From assembly GCA_900548735.1 (NCBI GenBank), contig URMC01000059.1, positions 1 through 11,387 on the forward strand: a DNA stretch of 11,387 nucleotides, read 5' to 3'. This document shows, one piece after another, positions 7,164-11,387 of this stretch. The DNA is from an uncultured Eubacteriales bacterium. GTDB lineage: Bacteria; Bacillota; Clostridia; Oscillospirales; CAG-272. The number at the start of each line of letters is the position of its first letter. Position 1 is the stretch's first letter. The notes beneath the pieces were generated by a model. The model saw nothing but the letters and a program-made list of their open reading frames with translations, did no database searches and was not told the origin of the DNA. The position numbers and the translations under genes are program-made.

Positions 7164-7282
7164 GCGCAATTTTGAAGTTAGCATTTGTTTTGGATACCAC
7201 CCACCAAACCTTGGGTGCGACAACTGTATGAATTTCCCCACCTCACAAAGCCTCCACAGTCTCGCGTGCTCCCCCACCCGCT

Positions 7283-7379
7283 CACGCGGGAGCCCCCTCC
7301 CGGAGGGAGCCTTTTGCTTGTGCGAACATTGCGGAGATGCACCTTGCTTTTCCGCAGGGACGACCGTTGGTCGCCCGCG
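7283..7379 (+). repeat. Three-part composite repeat, copy 1
   Basis: A variable hairpin (GCTCACGCGGGAGC region and CCTCCCGGAGG) is followed by GGGAGCCTTTTGCTTG, then the constant box TGTGCGAACATTG (ends 7331). After 20 nt comes a CCGCAGGG-type palindrome (7352-7379) with core GACCGTTGGTC. Confidence 0.7.
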
Positions 7380-7398
7380 CACCTACAAAGACCAAATT

Positions 7399-7426
7399 CC
7401 GTAGGGGAGGGGTTTCCCCTCCCGCC
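7399..7426. repeat. CCGTAGGGG palindrome (core GGGG TTT CCCC)
   Basis: CCGTAGGGG opening and CCCGCC closing, with the core AGGGGTTTCCCCT. A third core type in the same frame of flanking blocks. Confidence 0.8.
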
Positions 7427-7442
7427 GGCTAAGCAAAAACTC

Positions 7443-7570
7443 CAAGCCTAACAATCCCTCAGGCGCTGTCGCGCCAGCTCCCTTTACACAAGGGAGCCTT
7501 TTTGGGCTTGTGCGAACATTGTGGGGAAGCACTTTGTCCTCCGTAGGGGGGCATTCCATATGCCCCCGCT
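7443..7570 (+). repeat. Three-part composite repeat, copy 2
   Basis: Begins CAAGCCTAACAATCCCTCAG, followed by a GGCG/CGCC mini-hairpin and a GCTCCCTT/AAGGGAGC hairpin. The constant box TGTGCGAACATTG ends at 7521, and after 19 nt comes the CCGTAGGGG palindrome at 7541-7570. Confidence 0.8.
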
Positions 7571-7609
7571 GTTTGAAATTGAATCTTAACAACCGGCGGC
7601 GCACTCCGG

Positions 7610-7650
7610 CACCTCCCCTGTGTAAGGGGAGGTGCCGCGCGAAGCGCGGC
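7610..7650. repeat. Double hairpin CACCTCCCC / GCCGCGC
   Basis: CACCTCCCC (7610-7618) pairs with GGGGAGGTG (7626-7634). Directly adjoining, GCCGCGC (7634-7640) pairs with GCGCGGC (7644-7650) around GAA. No gene overlaps it. Confidence 0.75.
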
Positions 7651-7699
7651 ACAGGGGTTGTTCCATACAGAAACTATCTTTTCTCTTTTCTGCAAATTT

Positions 7700-7804
7700 C
7701 AAGCCTAACCATCCCTCAGGCGCTGACGCGCCGGCTTCCTCTACCGGGGGGAGCCTTTGGGGTTGTGCGAACATTGTGAGAAACACCTTACACACCGCAG
7801 GCGG
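7700..7804 (+). repeat. Three-part composite repeat, copy 3
   Basis: Begins CAAGCCTAACCATCCCTCAG, followed by a diverged hairpin (GGCTTCC...GGGGAGCC). The constant box TGTGCGAACATTG ends at 7776, and after 18 nt comes a shortened CCGCAGGCGG element (7795-7804). It ends 26 bases before the promoter of the peptidase-like gene. Confidence 0.75.
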
Positions 7805-7830
7805 CATAAAGTCAATGTTTTGTAACACTA

Positions 7831-7859
7831 TTGACATTTTTTGAAATTTCCGTTATACT
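7831..7859 (+). promoter_or_regulatory. Strong sigma-A promoter of the peptidase-like operon
   Basis: TTGACA (7831-7836), 17-nt spacer, TATACT (7854-7859). Transcription should start near 7866, giving a leader of about 65 nt with a GC-rich inverted segment (GCGCGGCGCGCGC, about 7885-7897). Confidence 0.85.
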
Positions 7860-7930
7860 GAATTTAAAGAGATCCGAACTCACGGCGCGGCGCGCGCCTG
7901 TTGTTTCGGGACTTGACAAGGGAGGTATTT

Positions 7931-9661
7931 ATGCGGAATTTTTGGCGTTCGTTTTTGGTGTTGCTTTTGATTGTTATGCTGATCTTCTCCGGCTCCTGCG
8001 CGCGGGGAGAAACGGCGCAAACGCACGAGAAATATTACTATGCCCTTGTCAATCTCAGCGGTCTGACGTGGAACGATTGCCTTGCAATCGACAGTATCTT
8101 AAATTCTTACAGCGAGCACGAAATTTATCTGATCGACGTTTCCGACTGCGCGGATGCCGGGGCGGTTTATGAGAAGCTGGCAAGCGACCATTCGTCGCGC
8201 CCCGGCGTGCTGGACGGCATTCAGATCTTCGGCACATCGGATATGGTGCCCGCGTTCTGGCTGGACGATAAGGTGCAGATGGCGGACTCCTATCACACCG
8301 ACCGCGCGTTTGCCAGCGATTATTTTTATTCCAATTTCCATAACAACCCTGCCGATCTGATGAATTTTAACCTTGCCGACTGCTTTGCCGAGGGAAAGAA
8401 TATGGATTTTCAGCCCCTGTGGCGTGTGGCAAGGCTGGCACTGGGGAGCGGCGAATTTGCGCCGTATGCGGAAAATTACGCCAACTACCTGAGCGAGCAA
8501 GGCGGGGCTTCCCCCGTTCCGGTATGTTTTTGCAACTCGATTTTTGGCTATCGGACCGTTGCAGTGGACGATATGGCGCATTTTTTGAGCCGTGCGACCA
8601 CGGAATGGGGATTTTTGAGTGAGGCGCACCTGTACGGAAATCAGCAAGGGGATTATCCTTGCAAAGCCGGAACCCTGGGTGACTGCACCGAGACCGCAAT
8701 GCGGGCGGAAAACAAAGCCGCCGTGTGCGAGTTTTATCTGATCGGGCACGGGAACCGCTCCGAGGTGCTTCGCACTGTGTGGGAGGGCGGAAAGAGCACA
8801 ACCACCACATTGCTGAACTGGGGCAATGTATCTTCGGTGCTTGGCGCAAAGCCGTATTTTATGAATCTTTGGTCTTGCGGAGCTGCCAGGGGGATGGACT
8901 TCAATTTCACGCGGACGGCGCTGACCAAAGGCTGCTTGGGGGCGTTTGCCGCCACCGCCAATTTCAGCAACAACGGGGTGGACTGTGCGGAATCCGCAGA
9001 GGAAATGAGCAAAAGCGGAAATTTCTTCTATTTCTACTATTCTTATTTGCAGGCAAAAAAGAACGGCGCCACCCGCAGTGCGGCTTTCCTTTCGGCACAG
9101 CAGAATATGAACGCCGCGCTGGCGGCGCTGGCGGGGGAGCCTGTGGACTTTGCGCGCAACTATCAGTTTGCATACGGCAACCTGCTTTGCTATGCCAACC
9201 TCGGCATTTTGGAGCCGGACGCGGGGGAGATTGCCTTGGTCCCTGCCACCGGCTGGAAAGACGTAAGGCAGACCACATTCTGCACGGAACATTTGTTTGT
9301 CACAACCGGAAATCCTGTGGGGGAAACCGGCGCGGTCTCCTCCACAGCTTACACGAGCACTGGGGTCGATTTTGCAACGGTTAAAAAGGTCAGCGCGGTC
9401 GGGCTTGACAACGGGTATATCCGGTTTACTATCGACGTCACCCTGAAGCAGAACGCGTCGGTTTATTTGTTGCAAAATGAAAAAACGCCCCTCTTGAATC
9501 AGCAGTTTCACGCGCCGAAAAACAACGGAATCACGATTTTGGTGGACGTTGCAAAGAGCGACCTGAAAGGGGGCGCGTTCCTGCTGCTGTTCCGCGCAGC
9601 GAACGATGCCGGGGTCGGGATCTGGCGGATTAACGGGTTTCAAAACCTGTACAACAGTTAA
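7931..9661 (+). CDS. Exported protein with clan CD (gingipain/C25-like) cysteine peptidase signatures
   Basis: The ATG at 7931 is chosen for its AAGGGAGG ribosome binding site; the 576-residue product starts with a hydrophobic export signal (about 8-20) ending LIFSGSC. Cys23 could be lipidated, although the lipobox is imperfect. Residues about 34-190 resemble the N-terminal subdomain of C25 peptidases: GIQIFGTSDMVPAF (96-109), ASDYFY (128-133), and PLWRVARLALGSGEFAPYAENY (162-183), like the vGRlp...eakn.v.K.l.Y pattern. The catalytic signatures follow: His273 in EFYLIGHGN and Cys316 in YFMNLWSCGA, each after a hydrophobic strand as in caspase-fold enzymes, and then TKGCLGAFAAT. A C-terminal beta-rich domain covers about 485-576. 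Fold and activity are inferred from motifs; the substrate is unknown. It is probably co-transcribed with the membrane protein 15 nt downstream. Confidence 0.8.
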   Translation: MRNFWRSFLVLLLIVMLIFSGSCARGETAQTHEKYYYALVNLSGLTWNDCLAIDSILNSYSEHEIYLIDVSDCADAGAVYEKLASDHSSRPGVLDGIQIFGTSDMVPAFWLDDKVQMADSYHTDRAFASDYFYSNFHNNPADLMNFNLADCFAEGKNMDFQPLWRVARLALGSGEFAPYAENYANYLSEQGGASPVPVCFCNSIFGYRTVAVDDMAHFLSRATTEWGFLSEAHLYGNQQGDYPCKAGTLGDCTETAMRAENKAAVCEFYLIGHGNRSEVLRTVWEGGKSTTTTLLNWGNVSSVLGAKPYFMNLWSCGAARGMDFNFTRTALTKGCLGAFAATANFSNNGVDCAESAEEMSKSGNFFYFYYSYLQAKKNGATRSAAFLSAQQNMNAALAALAGEPVDFARNYQFAYGNLLCYANLGILEPDAGEIALVPATGWKDVRQTTFCTEHLFVTTGNPVGETGAVSSTAYTSTGVDFATVKKVSAVGLDNGYIRFTIDVTLKQNASVYLLQNEKTPLLNQQFHAPKNNGITILVDVAKSDLKGGAFLLLFRAANDAGVGIWRINGFQNLYNS

Positions 9662-9676
9662 ATAAGGGGAAAAACA

Positions 9677-10384
9677 ATGACGATTCTTCTGATTATGCTG
9701 GTGCTTTTTGTGGTATTGGGCATCAGTGCATTGGTCTCTTATGTTACCATGTCGCTTTCCCTGTTCCGTGCCGCAGGAATCATGTGGTATCATACGCTGA
9801 TTATCGTTTGTTGCATTCTTTTATTGCCGTTTGTGGTGCGGTATCTCCGCGCGGTGTGCTTGCGGTTGCGTTTTTCGCGGCAATTAAAGCACGCGTGCCG
9901 AAGGGCACAATTTACGGTTCGGTATCGGCACAATTCTTTGCTTTCCCTGTTCTTTCCGTACAAGGGGACGGACATTTTCATCACCGCCGGGCAAAGGCGG
10001 TTTGCGGTTAAGTTTTTCCCCGGCAATGTGCTTCGCCGCCGGGTGCATTTGCGCAATCTTACCGCTTCCGAAACGTCCAAGTTTTACGTAATCCCCGTGG
10101 TGATTATGGATCCGTTCCGGTTTCTGTTGCACGATAAGCTGGCAAAGGGCAAGTATTTTATCAATAAAATGGCGTACGGGCGGCGGGCACAGCATTTCCG
10201 CCTTTCCTTTGAGGAGGGATATGAGCCGGTTTTGCTGTTTTCGCCGACCCCGTTGCACCTGACGGGTCTTGTGGGGAACGCCGCCAAACCGTTAGGGAGC
10301 GGAGAACTGTATGAGGGCGTGACATTGTATGAGGATTCCGCGTGGATTCGCTTTCTTGCAAGGTTGGGGATCGGCGAGGATTAA
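9677..10384 (+). CDS. Two-helix membrane protein of unknown family
   Basis: I do not recognise this 235-residue protein. It begins with two hydrophobic segments (about 3-28 and 38-60), then a basic stretch (residues 62-86, rich in Arg, Lys and His). A soluble domain of about 145 residues follows, containing aromatic and basic patches (FFPYKG at 92-97, KFYVIP at 135-140) and a hydrophobic SFEEGYEPVLLFSPTPLHLTG segment at 177-197. By the positive-inside rule the large C-terminal domain probably faces the cytoplasm. AAGGGG lies just upstream of the ATG, and only 15 nt separate it from the peptidase-like gene, with no terminator between. The pairing suggests a joint role, for example as membrane partner or regulator of the exported protein, but nothing in the sequence proves this. 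Confidence 0.85.
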   Translation: MTILLIMLVLFVVLGISALVSYVTMSLSLFRAAGIMWYHTLIIVCCILLLPFVVRYLRAVCLRLRFSRQLKHACRRAQFTVRYRHNSLLSLFFPYKGTDIFITAGQRRFAVKFFPGNVLRRRVHLRNLTASETSKFYVIPVVIMDPFRFLLHDKLAKGKYFINKMAYGRRAQHFRLSFEEGYEPVLLFSPTPLHLTGLVGNAAKPLGSGELYEGVTLYEDSAWIRFLARLGIGED

Positions 10385-10398
10385 ACCGACCGCCTTGA

Positions 10399-10522
10399 CG
10401 CAAAGAAAAAGCGAACAAAAAGAAACGCCCTTTTGGGGATGCGAAAAGAGGGGGCTTTTTGAAAAAAGCCCCCTCTTAAACTCCCGCAAAAACTTTTCGG
10501 CAACCGGCGCCGGAATGTTGGG
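10399..10522 (-). repeat. Long hairpin repeat, copy B (inverted)
   Basis: Read on the minus strand it matches 6734-6852 block by block. The central hairpin (10446-10477, 15 bp) keeps the apical CTTTTTTCAAAAAG but has AAGAGGGGG/CCCCCTCTT as lower stem. It begins 15 nt after the stop of the membrane protein gene and may help end that transcript. Confidence 0.8.
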
Positions 10523-10647
10523 AGAGCGCACCCAAAGTAACGCGCCGGCAGACCAGCCCCGCCGCAAGGTGCCGCCCCCTACTTGCCGCTTTGGTGGTGC
10601 TTGCCGCCACGGCGCTGATGATGTTGTGATTTTTTTGCCGGAAAGGG
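10523..10647. other. Gene-free GC-rich spacer
   Basis: Between copy B and the next promoter I see no gene. The stretch has short GCCGCC/GGCGGC-like inverted segments (for example TGCCGCTTTGGTGGTGCTTG near 10583-10602), but no family repeat that I can align with confidence. Confidence 0.5.
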
Positions 10648-10676
10648 TTGACAGCGCCGCCGGCGCGTGCTATACT
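10648..10676 (+). promoter_or_regulatory. Strong sigma-A promoter of the YczE-like gene
   Basis: TTGACA (10648-10653), 17-nt GC-rich spacer, TATACT (10671-10676). The expected transcription start is near 10683, at the edge of the inverted repeat AGCCTGTCAGGCT (10683-10695), which could be an operator or the first hairpin of the leader. Confidence 0.87.
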
Positions 10677-10682
10677 GACACA

Positions 10683-10782
10683 AGCCTGTCAGGCTACAAA
10701 ATCAGTATGGATTTTTCTGGGTGCAAACTCATTTTTCGCCATACATCCGAGAGGGTGTATGGCGTTTTTTGCGGAGGGAAAG
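10683..10782 (+). promoter_or_regulatory. Structured leader with terminator and possible antiterminator
   Basis: The 5' leader contains, in order: an AGCCT/AGGCT hairpin (10683-10695); GTATGG (10705-10710); a small hairpin TGGGT-GCAA-ACTCA (10718-10731) with a GNRA loop; a full intrinsic terminator (10737-10770); and the ribosome binding site GGAGGG (10773-10778). GTATGG is complementary to CCATAC (10739-10744) in the 5' arm of the terminator, so it could form a competing structure. I do not recognise a known riboswitch class. A short independent RNA of about 88 nt is the alternative. Confidence 0.6.
10737..10770 (+). terminator. Intrinsic terminator in the 5' leader of the YczE-like gene
   Basis: A 12-bp stem (CGCCATACATCC with GGGTGTATGGCG, one G-T pair) is closed by a GAGA tetraloop and followed by six T's (10765-10770). 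It ends 12 nt before the ATG at 10783, so without readthrough the gene is off. Confidence 0.88.
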
Positions 10783-11387
10783 ATGGAGACGGAGAAAACA
10801 GGGAAGATTCGTGTACACAGTGAGATGATTTACCTTCTGGCGATTTTTTTGCTGGCGCTTGCCGTGGCAATGCTGACAGCGGCGGATTTCGGCATTTCCA
10901 TGATTGTGGCGCCCGCCTATCTGCTCAGCCTGAAAACCGGGTTTCTCACCTTCGGGCAGGCGGAATACGTGATACAGGCAGGGGTGTTTGTGCTTTTGTG
11001 CCTGATTTTGCGCAACTTCCGGTTTGTGTATCTGATGTCCTTTGTCACGTGCCTGGTGTATGGCGCGGTGCTGGATCTCTGGCGGCTTTTGCCGTGCTTT
11101 AACCCATCGGTCACGGCGCCGGGCAGTATGGCGCTGTGGTTGCGGGTCGTGATGTTTGTTGCGGGGGTGTTGCTGACCTCGTTTTCGGTGGCGCTGTTTT
11201 TCAAAACCTATCTTTACCCGCAGGTGTATGACTTTTTTGTGAAAGCCGTTTCGGCACGGTACGGCATCCGGTTGCCGGTGTTTAAAACAATCGTGGATCT
11301 GACTCTCCTTGCCGCCAGCGGCGTGATGACTTTCTGTTTCTTCGGCAAATTGGTGGGGCTGAACTGGGGCACGCTGGTGATGGCGGT
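10783..11387 (+). CDS. YczE/YitT-like multi-pass membrane protein (DUF6198-like), 3' truncated by window end
   Basis: The first 201 codons are visible. After a short charged N-terminus (1-14) come four or more hydrophobic segments: about 15-33, 62-77, 82-102 (with a polar interruption), 118-140 and 167-190. The pattern TAADFGISMIVAPAYLLS (32-49), then LTFGQAEYVIQ (55-65), then MSFVTCLVYGAVLDLWR (85-101) is what I associate with the YczE/YyaS/YitT-type Firmicutes membrane proteins now called DUF6198. Their transported substrate or role is not established. GGAGGG four bases before the ATG fixes the start. Expression probably passes through the leader terminator at 10737-10770. The family assignment is from memory of the pattern; the membrane nature is plain from sequence. 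Confidence 0.85.
   Translation, partial: METEKTGKIRVHSEMIYLLAIFLLALAVAMLTAADFGISMIVAPAYLLSLKTGFLTFGQAEYVIQAGVFVLLCLILRNFRFVYLMSFVTCLVYGAVLDLWRLLPCFNPSVTAPGSMALWLRVVMFVAGVLLTSFSVALFFKTYLYPQVYDFFVKAVSARYGIRLPVFKTIVDLTLLAASGVMTFCFFGKLVGLNWGTLVMA

Larger units (their letters stand above)
6640..7830. other. Long gene-free interval made of hairpin repeats
   Basis: I see no credible protein-coding gene here: open frames on both strands are short, lack ribosome binding sites and run through inverted repeats. The content is a series of palindromes and composite repeats (listed separately), interrupted by short AT-richer segments such as 6969-6984 (GAATATA/TATATTC) and 7168-7240. The promoter of the next gene begins at 7831. 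Confidence 0.8.

Noticed and set aside
7185..7779. Short open frames in the repeat region (about 88-89 codons each)
   Set aside because: They read through inverted repeats, lack ribosome binding sites and resemble each other only because the DNA repeats do.
7240..7804. CRISPR array
   Set aside because: Repeats recur at irregular distances (190 and about 255 bp), are internally palindromic and themselves vary; there are no uniform 25-40 bp spacers and no cas genes.
8099..9793. 564-codon minus-strand frame opposite the peptidase-like gene
   Set aside because: The plus-strand gene has a promoter, ribosome binding site, signal sequence and ordered catalytic motifs; the antisense frame shows no domain and runs past the start of the next gene.
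10683..10693. AGCCTGTCAGG shared exactly with 5453-5463, as a common operator
   Set aside because: An 11-base match is expected by chance many times in a window this size, and the 5453 copy overlaps the ricT stop codon without a nearby promoter.
10329..10823. 164-codon plus-strand frame after the membrane protein
   Set aside because: It overlaps the end of the membrane protein gene, repeat copy B, a promoter and a terminator, and is out of frame with the YczE-like gene.

Overview
The window looks like chromosomal DNA of a GC-rich, anaerobic member of the Bacillota, most likely a gut-type Clostridia close to Oscillospirales. The reasons are the holB-ricT-trmN6 gene order (the B. subtilis holB-yaaT-yabA-yabB neighbourhood), a clostridial 2[4Fe-4S] ferredoxin, Bacillota-style ribosome binding sites, near-consensus sigma-A promoters, and a 1.3 kb gap full of hairpin repeats of a kind I associate with that group. 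The taxonomic call is inference; there is no rRNA or other marker gene here.

Layout. Bases 1-123 hold repeat-family sequence. Two minus-strand genes follow: a Si-type citrate synthase (124-1503) with its own promoter, and a CorA-family metal-ion channel (1651-2589). A compact AT-rich divergent promoter region (about 2682-2726) separates these from the plus-strand housekeeping block: DNA polymerase III delta-prime (2741-3778), RicT with an unusual low-complexity N-terminal extension (3823-5454), a 56-residue ferredoxin with its own promoter and terminator (5644-5814), and a TrmN6-type tRNA methyltransferase (5899-6639).

Bases 6640-7830 hold no convincing gene. They are a mosaic of palindromes: elements opening with CCGYAGG, a three-part composite element present three times in the same orientation, and one long hairpin repeat whose second copy lies inverted at 10399-10522. 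The two copies of that long repeat bracket a two-gene accessory unit driven by a strong promoter: an exported protein with the His-Gly and Ser-Cys signatures of a clan CD (caspase/gingipain-fold) cysteine peptidase (7931-9661), and a two-helix membrane protein of unknown family (9677-10384).

The window ends in a multi-pass membrane protein of the YczE/YitT-like type (DUF6198-like), truncated by the edge. A TTGACA-17-TATACT promoter drives it through a leader of about 100 nt. That leader contains a complete intrinsic terminator directly in front of the ribosome binding site and a possible competing pairing, so it is a candidate attenuator or riboswitch.

Most of the window is ordinary core metabolism and information processing. 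The points that deserve a second look are the peptidase/membrane-protein pair, the attenuated leader, the repeat architecture and the RicT extension.
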